Source: Erysipelotrichaceae bacterium
Lineage (GTDB): Bacteria; Bacillota_I; Bacilli_A; Erysipelotrichales; Erysipelotrichaceae
Direction of reading: 5' to 3'
Length of the DNA stretch: 59,108 nucleotides
NCBI GenBank assembly: GCA_017405785.1
Contig: JAFQZR010000002.1
Location: 1 to 59,108, forward strand
Each line of letters opens with the position of its first letter. Within the stretch, counting starts at the first letter, position 1. Under the pieces are notes generated by a model. The model was not told the DNA's origin, did no database searches, and saw only the letters and a list, made by a program, of their open reading frames with translations. Position numbers and translations under genes: made by a program. Below are positions 44,274-53,348 of this stretch, piece after piece.

Positions 44274-45281
44274 ATGGCTGATAAGAAAACGAATAAGACA
44301 CTTGAAGAAACAGTCAAGGAGATAAAGAAAACACTTGGTGAAGACGCCATCATGTGGGGTAATGAAACGGTCAACGTAGATGTTGATGCGATTTCATCAG
44401 GATCATTGCTGGTCGATAAGGCATTAGGCATCGGCGGTTATCCGCGCGGCAGAATCATCGAAATCTACGGCCCTGAGTCAAGTGGTAAGACCACACTGGC
44501 TTTACATGCAATTGCTGAAGTTCAGAAGACCGGCGGCAAGGCAGCCTTCATCGACGTTGAAAACGCCATCGATCCTGTCTATGCCAAGAATTTAGGTGTT
44601 AATATTGATGACTTATTACTGTCTCAGCCGGACAGCGGTGAACAGGCACTGGAAATCACTTCCATGCTGGTAAGAAGCGGAGCGATCGATCTCATCATCG
44701 TTGACTCCGTAGCAGCACTGGTTCCTCAGGCAGAACTGGACGGCACCATGAGCGATAACTCCATCGGCCTACAGGCCCGTCTGATGTCAAAGGCCTTAAG
44801 AAATCTGGCCCGTGACATGAACAAGAACAAGTGCACCGTTATCTTCATCAACCAGTTAAGAGAAAAAATCGGCATCATGTTCGGCAACCCGGAAACCACA
44901 ACCGGCGGCCGTTCATTAAGATTCTATGCCTCAGTAAGAATTGAGATCAGAAAGGGCGAAGCCATCAAGGCCGGAACCGAGATCATCGGCAACAAGACCA
45001 ATGTCAAGGTTTCCAAGAACAAGGTTGCTCCACCGTTTAAGACAGCTCAGATCGAGATCAGATACGGTGAAGGCATTTCAAGATTAGCTGAGATCATCGA
45101 TCTGGGTGTTGAATACGATCTGCTGGAAAAAAGCGGAACCTGGTTCTCCTACAAGGGAGAGAAGATCGGGCAGGGAAAGGAAAATGCCAGGATCTTCTTA
45201 CAGGAACATCCGGAGATCGCGGAAGAACTGGAAAAGCAGATCAGGGAAATCCTTGTCAAGAAACCAGAACCAGTTGAATAG
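44274..45281 (+). CDS. recA: Recombinase RecA
   Basis: A 335-residue ATPase for homologous recombination and SOS induction. The Walker A motif is [12 protein letters not shown], the Walker B strand [12 protein letters not shown], and the L2 region [18 protein letters not shown] is normal. The usual AEHALDP near residue 98 reads VENAIDP and the L1 side reads [19 protein letters not shown]; these are uncommon substitutions in very conserved stretches. The acidic C-terminal tail is short. CGGAGGG is 7 bases before ATG 44274. No LexA-type box was recognised in the short gap, so transcription probably comes from pgsA-cinA. Confidence 0.96.
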   Translation: MADKKTNKTLEETVKEIKKTLGEDAIMWGNETVNVDVDAISSGSLLVDKALGIGGYPRGRIIEIYGPESSGKTTLALHAIAEVQKTGGKAAFIDVENAIDPVYAKNLGVNIDDLLLSQPDSGEQALEITSMLVRSGAIDLIIVDSVAALVPQAELDGTMSDNSIGLQARLMSKALRNLARDMNKNKCTVIFINQLREKIGIMFGNPETTTGGRSLRFYASVRIEIRKGEAIKAGTEIIGNKTNVKVSKNKVAPPFKTAQIEIRYGEGISRLAEIIDLGVEYDLLEKSGTWFSYKGEKIGQGKENARIFLQEHPEIAEELEKQIREILVKKPEPVE

Positions 45282-45289
45282 AAACATAG

Positions 45290-45322
45290 AGTCCGGTTAT
45301 CCGGGCTTTATTTTGTTTTTTT
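45290..45322 (+). terminator. Terminator after recA
   Basis: AGTCCGG (45290-45296), loop TTAT, CCGGGCT (45301-45307) with one G-U pair, then a T-rich tail. Confidence 0.8.
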
Positions 45323-45332
45323 AAGATTTTTA

Positions 45333-45361
45333 TTGGTTAACCAGTTAAACTATGCTAAAAT
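45333..45361 (+). promoter_or_regulatory. rny promoter (extended -10)
   Basis: TTGGTT (45333-45338), a 17-base spacer and TAAAAT (45356-45361) preceded by TGC, an extended -10 element. Confidence 0.65.
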
Positions 45362-45396
45362 ATTGTCGGTATATAGAAAGTATGAGGGTTTTTATT

Positions 45397-46953
45397 ATGG
45401 ACAGAAACTTAATTAACCTCATCCTATATATTTCTGTTGGCGTAATCATAGGTATTGTCATTATGGAGATAATATCTAAGATGGGTTTAAACAAGAATCA
45501 ACAAAAAGCTGATTTAATTATAAAAGAAGCCAACATCGAAGCAGAGAATGTCAAGAGACAGGCTGTTTTAGATGGTAAGAATGCTGCTTATGAATTAAAG
45601 TTACAGGCTGAAAAAGAGATTAAGAAACAGCGTCAGGAAGTTACCGAACTTGAAAACAAACTGTTGCGCCGTGATGATGCCTTAAGTTTCCGTGAAGAGA
45701 AACTGCAGAACAAGGAAAAGTCACTGGATGACCGTTTGGAAAACGTCAAGAACAAAACTGCAGAAGTAGATAAGATGAGAGAGGATTTGCAGAAGAAGAT
45801 AGATGTTCAGATCGTAGAACTCGAAAGAGTTGCCAATCTGACAGCTGCTGATGCCCGCAAGGAACTTTTTGCCAAGGTTGAACAGCAGGCAGCCAATGAA
45901 ATGGCTGCGATAATGAAGGAAAAGGAAGAAGAGGCCAATGCCAGAGCTTCCGATGTTGCCAGAAACATTATCGGACTCGCTATTCAGAGATATGCACAGG
46001 AAGAGACAATCGAAAGAACCGTATCCGTTGTCGGTCTGCCTTCAGAAGAAATGAAGGGCCGTATCATCGGACGTGAAGGCCGTAACATCAGAGCCATTGA
46101 ACAGGCTACCGGTGTCGACCTTATCATTGACGATACTCCTGAAACAATAACCATTTCATGTTTTGATCCGGTCAGACGTGAAATCGCCCGTCAGACTCTG
46201 GAACATCTGATCAAGGACGGACGTATTCAGCCGGGCCGTATTGAGGAAGTTGTTGCCAAGAAGACTGCCGAACTCAATGAGATCATTCAGAAGACCGGTG
46301 AGGAAGCCGTATTTGAATTAGGCTTAGGCCGTATGGACCGAGAACTTGTCCGTCTTATCGGCCGCTTAAGATACCGTTACAGCTACGGTCAGAACGTCCT
46401 TGAACACAGCAAGGAAGTTGCCAGACTGGCCGGCATGATGGCTGCTGAACTTCATCTGAATCAGAACGTTGCCAAGAGAGCAGGCTTACTGCACGATATC
46501 GGCAAGGCCATTGATACCGAACAGGAAGGTTCACACGTTGAACTGGGTGTCAAGGCAGCCAAGAAGCACGGTGAAAATGAAGTGGTAGTTAACGCCATCG
46601 CATCCCATCACGGTGATGTGGAAGCCAAGAGCGTTATCGCCAATCTGGTTGCCGCTGCTGATGCCTTAAGTGCTGCCAGACCTGGTGCCAGATATGAATC
46701 TCTGGAAAACTATGTTAACAGACTGGAAGAACTCGAAAAGATCGCCAATGGCTTTGAGGGTGTAGATAAGAGCTATGCCATCCAGGCCGGACGTGAAGTA
46801 AGAGTAATGGTATTCCCTGACAAGGTAGATGACATCAACTGCTACCGCATTGCCAAGGAAATCAAGAACAAGATCGAAGATGAACTGACTTATCCTGGCC
46901 AGATCAAGGTTACCGTCATCAGGGAAACCAGAGCCAGTGAAGTTGCCAAGTAG
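45397..46953 (+). CDS. rny: Ribonuclease Y
   Basis: A 518-residue membrane-anchored endoribonuclease that starts mRNA decay. The N-terminal helix ([19 protein letters not shown]) is followed by a long coiled coil to about residue 195, a KH domain ([19 protein letters not shown]), and an HD domain with [19 protein letters not shown] and [11 protein letters not shown] carrying the metal His/Asp pair. ATG 45397 is chosen because GAGGG lies 8 bases before it and the product then starts at the membrane segment; ATG 45382 is possible. The stop is one base from the ymdB ATG. The rny-ymdB pairing is conserved in Bacillus relatives. Confidence 0.96.
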   Translation: MDRNLINLILYISVGVIIGIVIMEIISKMGLNKNQQKADLIIKEANIEAENVKRQAVLDGKNAAYELKLQAEKEIKKQRQEVTELENKLLRRDDALSFREEKLQNKEKSLDDRLENVKNKTAEVDKMREDLQKKIDVQIVELERVANLTAADARKELFAKVEQQAANEMAAIMKEKEEEANARASDVARNIIGLAIQRYAQEETIERTVSVVGLPSEEMKGRIIGREGRNIRAIEQATGVDLIIDDTPETITISCFDPVRREIARQTLEHLIKDGRIQPGRIEEVVAKKTAELNEIIQKTGEEAVFELGLGRMDRELVRLIGRLRYRYSYGQNVLEHSKEVARLAGMMAAELHLNQNVAKRAGLLHDIGKAIDTEQEGSHVELGVKAAKKHGENEVVVNAIASHHGDVEAKSVIANLVAAADALSAARPGARYESLENYVNRLEELEKIANGFEGVDKSYAIQAGREVRVMVFPDKVDDINCYRIAKEIKNKIEDELTYPGQIKVTVIRETRASEVAK

Positions 46954-46954
46954 T

Positions 46955-47965
46955 ATGAGAGTACTGTTCATTGGAGATATAGTCGGAAAATCAGGAAGGA
47001 ATGCTCTAAGTGAGCATCTTCCTTTTTTGAGAGAGAAATACCATTATGACATGCTGATCGTCAACGGTGAAAACAGTGCCCACGGAAAGGGCATTACCGA
47101 GAAGATCTACAACAGTTTAGTTGACATGGGTGCCGACTGTGTTACTCTTGGCAATCATGCCTTTGCCAAGGAAAACATCTATGATTTCATTGACCGCGCT
47201 GACAGACTGGTCAGGCCGGAAAACATGGAACCGCGCAATGTCGGATCCAGTGCCAGAATCATCAGATACCATGATAAGAAGATCGGTATCTATAACATCT
47301 ACGGTAATGTCTACATGGATAATGCTACCGCTACGCCGTTTGAAACAATGGAGCAGATGATGGAAAAGTATCCGTGTGACATCAGAATCGTTGACTTCCA
47401 CCGGGAAACAACCGGAGAAAAGTATACTTTCCTGCATGGCTTCTATGAAAGCTGTGCCATGATCGTCGGAACTCACACTCATGTACAGACTGCCGATGAG
47501 CAGATTTATAAGGGATGTGCCTTCATCTGTGATGTCGGCATGTGCGGTGCCTATGATTCCGTACTGGGTCGTGACAGCGACGAAGTCGTTGCAACAGCCC
47601 GTACCGGCATACGTACCAGATATGTCGTATCTCAGAACAAGGGCATGGTCTGCGGTGTGGTTGTTGACATTGATCTGGACAGCGGCAGAGCTGAAAGCAT
47701 TGAAAGAATACAATTATTACCGAATATTGAAAAACAGAATGTTCATGCTATAATGAATACAAAGGAAAGAAGGAGTGAAGTTAAAATGCCAGTAGAAGTA
47801 AACAAGGACCTGTGCATAGGTTGTGGTGCTTGTGTCGATGTATGTCCGGTTGGTGCATTACAGCTTGGCGAAGAAGACGGCAAAGCTGAAAGCGATGAAA
47901 ACATCTGCATTGACTGCGGTGCATGCATGGGAACATGCCCAATGGAGGCTATAAGCCAGAAATAA
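46955..47965 (+). CDS. ymdB: YmdB-family metallophosphoesterase read in frame into a ferredoxin
   Basis: A 336-residue open frame. Residues 1 to about 265 are a YmdB/TIGR00282-type phosphodiesterase with the metal ligands in FIGDIVG, VNGENSAHGKG, LGNHAF and GTHTHVQTAD. YmdB of Bacillus is about 264 residues and ends after the IERI strand, which here is IERIQLLPNIEKQ. No stop follows. About 16 residues later the frame enters a complete 2[4Fe-4S] ferredoxin (residues 278-336). The linker DNA carries a promoter and ribosome binding site, so this looks like loss of the ymdB stop rather than an old domain fusion. YmdB hydrolyses cyclic nucleotides such as 2',3'-cAMP in Bacillus. The start one base after the rny stop suggests coupling. 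Confidence 0.85.
   Translation: MRVLFIGDIVGKSGRNALSEHLPFLREKYHYDMLIVNGENSAHGKGITEKIYNSLVDMGADCVTLGNHAFAKENIYDFIDRADRLVRPENMEPRNVGSSARIIRYHDKKIGIYNIYGNVYMDNATATPFETMEQMMEKYPCDIRIVDFHRETTGEKYTFLHGFYESCAMIVGTHTHVQTADEQIYKGCAFICDVGMCGAYDSVLGRDSDEVVATARTGIRTRYVVSQNKGMVCGVVVDIDLDSGRAESIERIQLLPNIEKQNVHAIMNTKERRSEVKMPVEVNKDLCIGCGACVDVCPVGALQLGEEDGKAESDENICIDCGACMGTCPMEAISQK
47727..47754 (+). promoter_or_regulatory. Promoter inside the 3' part of the ymdB frame, for the ferredoxin
   Basis: TTGAAA (47727-47732), a 16-base spacer and TATAAT (47749-47754) preceded by TGC (extended -10). The start of transcription would fall near 47761, just before AAGGAG at 47770-47775. Confidence 0.75.
47786..47965 (+). 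CDS. 2[4Fe-4S] ferredoxin, nested in frame at the end of ymdB
   Basis: A 59-residue reading from ATG 47786, with AAGGAG at 47770-47775 (10 bases upstream) and its own promoter. The two clusters are bound by CIGCGACVDVCPVGA and CIDCGACMGTCPMEA, the classic CxxCxxCxxxCP pairs of clostridial-type ferredoxins; the length and the MPVEVNKDLCIGCG opening are normal for a free-standing one. It is a low-potential electron carrier in the cytoplasm. The same residues also end the ymdB read-through product, so both a free and a fused form are expected. Confidence 0.85.
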   Translation: MPVEVNKDLCIGCGACVDVCPVGALQLGEEDGKAESDENICIDCGACMGTCPMEAISQK

Positions 47966-47990
47966 CCAAGCTCAACCGCTTGGTTTTTTT
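47964..47990 (+). terminator. Terminator after the ferredoxin
   Basis: AACCAAGC (47964-47971), loop TCAACC, GCTTGGTT (47978-47985) and a T run. Confidence 0.88.
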
Positions 47991-48001
47991 AGGATTGGAC
48001 T

Positions 48002-49432
48002 ATGAGCGACTATAAACTGCCTGATTTCATCCGGGCCCGCAAAAGAGGAGCATCATATCAGGCGCCGATCATAAGGGATGCATTAAAGCTGAATGACGTA
48101 CAGAAATCTCTGGGCAGAGATCTCTTTTATCATGTGATAACATATGGCTGTCAGGCTAATGTCAGAGACGGCGAGGTCATCTCCGGTATTCTGGAAGCCA
48201 TGCAGTATACCCATACCGAACTTCTGCAGGAAGCAGACATCATCATTCTGAACACCTGTGCCATCAGGGAAAATGCTGAAAAAAGAGTACTTGGCGAGAT
48301 CGGCTTCCTTCAGAACTACAAGAGATTAAAACCTTCACTTGTTCTTGGAGTATGCGGATGCATGGCTCAGGAAGAAGTGGTTGTACAGAAGATCTTAAAG
48401 AGCTATCCGGTCGTTGACCTGATCTTCGGTACACATAACCTTTTTGAATTACCGCAGATGATTGAAAAGATTCTGGTCAATAACCAGAAAGCTGTAAGTG
48501 TCTATTCATATCAGGGCTCCATCTTTGAAGACATGCCTTCAGTAAGATCACTGCCGCATAAGGCTTCGGTCATGATCATGGACGGCTGTGACAAGTTCTG
48601 TACGTACTGCATTGTTCCTTATACCAGAGGCCAGCAGCGCAGCAGACTGGCTGAAGATGTCATTAAAGAGGTTGTTCAGCGGAAACAGCAGGGTTATAAA
48701 GAAGTTACCCTGTTAGGGCAGAATGTCAACGCCTACGGCAAGGATCTGGAAAACAACGGTGATTTTGGTTATCTGTTAAGGAAAGTGGCCGAAACCGGAA
48801 TTGAAAGAATAAGATTTACGACTTCACATCCGTGGGACTTTACCGAGGAAATGGTAAGTGCCATTGCGGATTACGATAACATCATGCCTTATGTTCATCT
48901 GCCTTTACAGTCAGGCAATGATGAAGTGTTAAGAAGAATGGGCAGAAGATATACATCACGGCAGTATCGTGAATTGTTTGATTCTCTGAAAAACAGGATT
49001 CCTGATGTGGCAATATCCACTGACATCATTGTCGGATTCCCTGGTGAGACCGAAGAGCAGTTTCTGGATACCTTGGCCATGGTAGAATACTGCAAGTATG
49101 ATAATGCCTATTCCTTTGTCTTCTCACCGCGTCCGGGAACACCGGCTGCCAAGATGGAAGACAACGAAAGTGAAGAAGTCAAGAAGCAGAGGCTTTACAG
49201 ACTCAATGAAAGACTTGATTTCTATTCCAAAGCCAATAACGAAAAGTGGGTCGGCAAGACCGTAAAGGTGCTTGTGGACGGCCCTAGCAAGAATAATCCT
49301 GAGATCTATTCCGGCTATTCACCGCAGCAGAAGCTGGTCAACTTTAAACTGAAAGCAGCTGAGGTTGGTGATATAATAGATGTAAGGATCACTGAAGCCC
49401 GTAAGAACTCTCTTAACGGTGAACAGGTATAG
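48002..49432 (+). CDS. miaB: tRNA-2-methylthio-N6-dimethylallyladenosine synthase
   Basis: A 476-residue radical-SAM methylthiotransferase that adds the 2-methylthio group to i6A37 of tRNAs. The N-terminal MTTase domain binds one cluster (TYGCQANVRDGEV, NTCAIRENAEKRV, GVCGCMAQEE). The radical SAM site is DGCDKFCTYCIVPYTRG (CxxxCxxC), followed by TLLGQNVNAYG, and the C-terminal TRAM domain begins near residue 405. ATG 48002 follows a modest AGGATTGG site, close behind the ferredoxin terminator. rnjB follows with an 11-base gap. Confidence 0.94.
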   Translation: MSDYKLPDFIRARKRGASYQAPIIRDALKLNDVQKSLGRDLFYHVITYGCQANVRDGEVISGILEAMQYTHTELLQEADIIILNTCAIRENAEKRVLGEIGFLQNYKRLKPSLVLGVCGCMAQEEVVVQKILKSYPVVDLIFGTHNLFELPQMIEKILVNNQKAVSVYSYQGSIFEDMPSVRSLPHKASVMIMDGCDKFCTYCIVPYTRGQQRSRLAEDVIKEVVQRKQQGYKEVTLLGQNVNAYGKDLENNGDFGYLLRKVAETGIERIRFTTSHPWDFTEEMVSAIADYDNIMPYVHLPLQSGNDEVLRRMGRRYTSRQYRELFDSLKNRIPDVAISTDIIVGFPGETEEQFLDTLAMVEYCKYDNAYSFVFSPRPGTPAAKMEDNESEEVKKQRLYRLNERLDFYSKANNEKWVGKTVKVLVDGPSKNNPEIYSGYSPQQKLVNFKLKAAEVGDIIDVRITEARKNSLNGEQV

Positions 49433-49443
49433 ATAGGAGTAAT

Positions 49444-51105
49444 ATGAGCAGTATCAGAATTGTGGCCCTGGGCGGGCTGGATGAAGACGGCAAGAACCTT
49501 TACTGTATCGACATTGACGGCAGGATCATCATTGTGAATGCCGGTTTAAAGCTTCCGGAAGACAACCAGTACGGTATCAAATATATCGTACCGGATTTCA
49601 ATTACCTGGAAGAAAACAGTGACAGGATCGTCGGTGTAATCCTGACGCATGCCCATGATGACATGATGAACGGTCTGGGACAGCTGTTACTGAAGGTAGA
49701 TGTTCCGGTATACGGACCGGAAATGTGCCGCCGTGTTCTGAAGCACATACTCAAGCCTGTTGACTGGGACAGACTGAACTATCATGTAGTCGGCCGCAAT
49801 GAACAGTTCAAGGTAGGGGAATTTGATGTAACATCATTTGCTCTGACACATGCCACTCCTGATGCTATCGGCATCGCCATTGAAACCGAAAACGGTCAGA
49901 TAGTTGTGGCCGAACAGTTCGTCATTGACTTTGACATGCATGACAGAGCTTTTGACAGTGACATCAGCACCATCGCCGAGATCGGTAAAAAAGGTGTACT
50001 GGCCTTACTGATGGAGGCGTCATATGCCGGTAACAATTTCTTTACTGCTCCTAAACACAGAGTATACGAAATGGTCAAGCCTTTCTTTGAAGATGCAAAG
50101 GGCAGGATCATTGTCACGATATACAACCAGAACTATTTCCGCATCAAGGAGATAATCAATCTGGCCAGAGAATTCAAGCGTTCAGTCTTCTTCTATGATG
50201 AGCGTCTGAAAACAAGATTAAAAGATATGGATGAACTGGGTTACTATTCAGTACCGCGTTCCATGGAAGTCCCTCGTGAAAAGTTCAGCAATGATATTGA
50301 GGATATTGTCATTCTGGTAACGGAAACCGGCGGACATATCTTTAACCTGATGAACCGCATTGCGACCGGTGAAGATGAAACCATCGAACTGAAAGATTCC
50401 GATACGATCATCATTGCTTCTCCGGTGGTATCAGGTACGGAAAAGAGAGCCAGTGCCATGGAAAACGAACTCTATAAGGACGGAGTAACGATCCATAAGC
50501 TTTCAGGACGCGATGTACTGTCACTGCATCCGAGCAGTGAAGACATGAAGATGATGCTTTATCTGCTGAAGCCTAAGTATTTCATTCCGGTAATGGGTGA
50601 ATACCGCAACTTTATTCAGGCTGCCAATCTGGCTTTACAGGTAGGGTTTACTCCGGACAGAGTAATCATCTTGGATAACGGTCAGGTAGCCACGATAAAC
50701 GGCGGTTCTCTGATATCATGTTCTGAAATGATTGAGGTTGGAGAAACTCTCATCGGTGACGATACGGATCGCAATATCACGTCTTTTGTCCTCAAGGACA
50801 GAGAAACACTGTCAACTGACGGTGTCATCATCATCGGTGTGGCAATTGACTACAATACCAAAAAGGTAATAGGGGGGCCGGATATCCAGTCCCGCGGTGT
50901 CATATATGTCAAAGATTCCGAGTATGTCATCAGAAACATCGGAACCATGGTTGTTGACCTGATCAATGAGAAAGTCGCTGACGGAACTTACGAAAACATG
51001 GCAGCCCGTGCCGAACTGCGTGAAAATGTAGCAAGATATGTATTGAGGGAGACCGGTAAAAGACCAATGATCTTACCGGCAATCCTGGAGATCAACCTTA
51101 AATAG
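49444..51105 (+). CDS. rnjB: RNase J-like metallo-beta-lactamase protein with degenerate active site (RNase J2 type)
   Basis: A 553-residue protein with the beta-lactamase, beta-CASP and C-terminal layout of RNase J (LGGLDEDGKNLYCIDIDGRI, PVYGPEMCRRVLK, SRGVIYVKDSEYVIR). Several metal or catalytic positions are changed. HxHxDH reads HAHDDM (His69, His71, Asp73 kept, Met74 for His). The GDF Asp reads AEQF (Gln158). SGH reads SGR (Arg356). The late HGEYR His reads MGEYR (Met384). His136 in HATPD is kept. The gene lies upstream of ftsK, where Bacillus carries rnjB. It is probably a low-activity or inactive partner of an active RNase J1 encoded elsewhere; that complex is an inference. AGGAG precedes ATG 49444. 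Confidence 0.85.
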   Translation: MSSIRIVALGGLDEDGKNLYCIDIDGRIIIVNAGLKLPEDNQYGIKYIVPDFNYLEENSDRIVGVILTHAHDDMMNGLGQLLLKVDVPVYGPEMCRRVLKHILKPVDWDRLNYHVVGRNEQFKVGEFDVTSFALTHATPDAIGIAIETENGQIVVAEQFVIDFDMHDRAFDSDISTIAEIGKKGVLALLMEASYAGNNFFTAPKHRVYEMVKPFFEDAKGRIIVTIYNQNYFRIKEIINLAREFKRSVFFYDERLKTRLKDMDELGYYSVPRSMEVPREKFSNDIEDIVILVTETGGHIFNLMNRIATGEDETIELKDSDTIIIASPVVSGTEKRASAMENELYKDGVTIHKLSGRDVLSLHPSSEDMKMMLYLLKPKYFIPVMGEYRNFIQAANLALQVGFTPDRVIILDNGQVATINGGSLISCSEMIEVGETLIGDDTDRNITSFVLKDRETLSTDGVIIIGVAIDYNTKKVIGGPDIQSRGVIYVKDSEYVIRNIGTMVVDLINEKVADGTYENMAARAELRENVARYVLRETGKRPMILPAILEINLK

Positions 51106-51116
51106 AAGGAGGTAAT

Positions 51117-53294
51117 ATGGCCAGAAAGAAAAAAAAGAATGATACGATGATTCAAGCCTATGCCGGCATTACGGTCGTTTTTTCGCTGATCGTCATGATG
51201 CATGAAAGCACAGGATTTCTGGGACAGTTCTTCTATCAGCTTTCCCGTTTCGTCTTTGGCGATCTGTATTACATCCTCTACATCATAGCCATCCTGTTCG
51301 GATTGGTAGTATTTGTTACCGCATCCATACCAAAGCTGGGCTTCAAGAAAGTTACAGGTCTGGTATTAATGTATATTGGCCTGATGATTATTCTGGCCAT
51401 GCTGAATGACAGCGCAACAGGCAAGGAAGTAATCAACCGTTACTTCGCAGATGCTGCAGAGATCTTTGCAGATGAACTGCCGGCCAAGGGCGGTGTTCTG
51501 GGAGCCTTACTGTATGGCGGAATAAGCATGCTGGTATCCAAGGTGGGAAGCATAATAGTAGCTTCTGCCCTGATCCTGCTTGGCATTGTTCTGATAGTTG
51601 ACTTCAGCAAGCTCAAGGGTGTACCTCGGGCTATCAGCGAAGCTACGGAAAAGACCAGGAAAAAGATCGCTTCCAAGCCTAAGAAGGAAAAGAAGCAGAA
51701 GCCTATCAACGTTGATAAGGACTTTACAATCACTGAAAGCAAGCCAACCGAGTTCCCGGATGTAACCGAGGAAACCCCTGTGGTTCCGGTCAAGGAAGAA
51801 GTCATTCTCTCCGACACAAAGAAGACTGAAACACCTTCAGCCAAGACCACTTCAGTAGGTTATTCAAGGACCGGAAAGAAGTACGTCAAGCCGCGTCTTT
51901 CATTACTGGAAAAGTCAACTTCCATGTCATCCACGGCCAACCGTACAAATGCTTCGGAAAAGGGAAGACTGTTAATTGAGATCCTCGACCAGTTTGATGT
52001 TCCTTGTACCCTGACTGATGCCAAGATCGGCCCGTCAGTAACCAAGTTCTTCGTCAAGCCTGAACCGGGAATCAAGATTTCCAAGATAACTTCATTGCAG
52101 GAAAACATCAAGATGGCTCTGGCCGTTAAAGATGTCCGTATCGAAGCTCCGGTTCCGGGACAGTCCGTAGTCGGCATAGAAATACCTAACGCTGACAGAA
52201 CCAACGTAAAGATGAGTGAGCTTTTATACAAAGTTCCTGAGAAATACAATAAGAACCCTCTGACTGTGGCACTGGGCAAGGACTTATCGGGCGATAACGT
52301 CTATGCCGAGATCAATAAGCTGCCGCACATGCTGATAGCCGGATCCACCGGTTCCGGTAAGTCCGTATGCATAAACAGCATCATTGCCACACTGTTGCTG
52401 AGGGCGACACCTGAAGAAGTTAAACTGCTGTTAATCGACCCGAAGAAGGTTGAATTTACACCATATGAAGACATCCCGCATCTGATCGGACCGGTCATTA
52501 ACGATACTTCCGAAGCAGCCAATGCTTTAAAGAGCATCGTTGAGATCATGGAAAACCGCTATACGGAATTCCACAGAGTAGGGGTAAGAGGCATAACCGA
52601 GTATAACCGGAAAGCCAATACCGATGAAAACATCAAGCACATGGTCTACATCGTCGTAATAATCGATGAGTTAGCTGACCTGATGCTGACTCACGGTAAG
52701 GATGTTGAAGGCTACATCCAGAGGATCACCCAGCTGGCCCGTGCCGCCGGTATCCATCTGATCGTTGCCACTCAGCGTCCAAGTACCGACGTCATTACCG
52801 GTACGATCAAGACCAACATTCCTTCCCGTATTGCCTTTGCTGTATCAAGTGCGATTGACTCCCGCATCATTCTGGACCAGGTCGGTGCCGAAAGACTGAT
52901 CGGTTACGGTGACATGCTGTATGTTCCTATGGGAGAATCAGCAGCCCAGCGTCTGCAGGGTGTATACGTCTCAGACGGTGAGATCAAGGCCATTACCGAT
53001 TTCGTTAAGAGCCAGGGTGCTCCTGAATACGATGATGCCTTTGTGGTAGGGGGCTTAAGCGGCAGTGATGATGAAGGTGTTGAAAGATTCTCACAGGATC
53101 CGGCTTATGAAGAAGTTAAAAGATTTGTAGCCCAGACCAAAAAGGCTTCAACCAGTGCCATCCAACGCCGTTTCGGGTTCGGATATAACCGTGCTGCCCG
53201 CATCATTGATGTTCTGGAACAGCAGGGTGCCATCGGACCGGTTAACGGTTCAAAACCGCGCGAAGTCTATATCACGGAAGCTGACTGTGATTAA
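51117..53294 (+). CDS. ftsK: DNA translocase FtsK/SpoIIIE
   Basis: A 725-residue protein. Four membrane helices occupy about residues 12-165, then a Lys/Pro/Thr-rich linker, then the RecA-like motor with Walker A AGSTGSGKSVCINS, a Walker B VVIIDELADLM strand and TQRPSTDVITGTIKTNIPSR. The gamma winged-helix domain at the C-terminus (TSAIQRRFGFGYNRAARIID) reads KOPS/SRS-like DNA. It moves chromosomal DNA through the closing septum. AGGAGGT directly precedes ATG 51117, and rnjB ends 11 bases earlier. rpsB and tsf, which often precede pyrH, are not here. Confidence 0.96.
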   Translation: MARKKKKNDTMIQAYAGITVVFSLIVMMHESTGFLGQFFYQLSRFVFGDLYYILYIIAILFGLVVFVTASIPKLGFKKVTGLVLMYIGLMIILAMLNDSATGKEVINRYFADAAEIFADELPAKGGVLGALLYGGISMLVSKVGSIIVASALILLGIVLIVDFSKLKGVPRAISEATEKTRKKIASKPKKEKKQKPINVDKDFTITESKPTEFPDVTEETPVVPVKEEVILSDTKKTETPSAKTTSVGYSRTGKKYVKPRLSLLEKSTSMSSTANRTNASEKGRLLIEILDQFDVPCTLTDAKIGPSVTKFFVKPEPGIKISKITSLQENIKMALAVKDVRIEAPVPGQSVVGIEIPNADRTNVKMSELLYKVPEKYNKNPLTVALGKDLSGDNVYAEINKLPHMLIAGSTGSGKSVCINSIIATLLLRATPEEVKLLLIDPKKVEFTPYEDIPHLIGPVINDTSEAANALKSIVEIMENRYTEFHRVGVRGITEYNRKANTDENIKHMVYIVVIIDELADLMLTHGKDVEGYIQRITQLARAAGIHLIVATQRPSTDVITGTIKTNIPSRIAFAVSSAIDSRIILDQVGAERLIGYGDMLYVPMGESAAQRLQGVYVSDGEIKAITDFVKSQGAPEYDDAFVVGGLSGSDDEGVERFSQDPAYEEVKRFVAQTKKASTSAIQRRFGFGYNRAARIIDVLEQQGAIGPVNGSKPREVYITEADCD

Positions 53295-53300
53295 GAATTA

Positions 53301-53330
53301 TTGACAAAAGTCAAAAAATGATATTAATAA
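53301..53330 (+). promoter_or_regulatory. Probable pyrH operon promoter
   Basis: TTGACA at 53301-53306, with TAATAA at 53325-53330 after an 18-base spacer. The -35 is consensus and the -10 is weak. It lies 6 bases after the ftsK stop. Confidence 0.55.
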
Positions 53331-53348
53331 TAAGATTAGGTGATGAAA

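Noticed and set aside
47117-47713. 198-codon minus-strand ORF opposite ymdB
   Set aside because: A shadow of the ymdB frame. YmdB motifs on the plus strand explain the openness.
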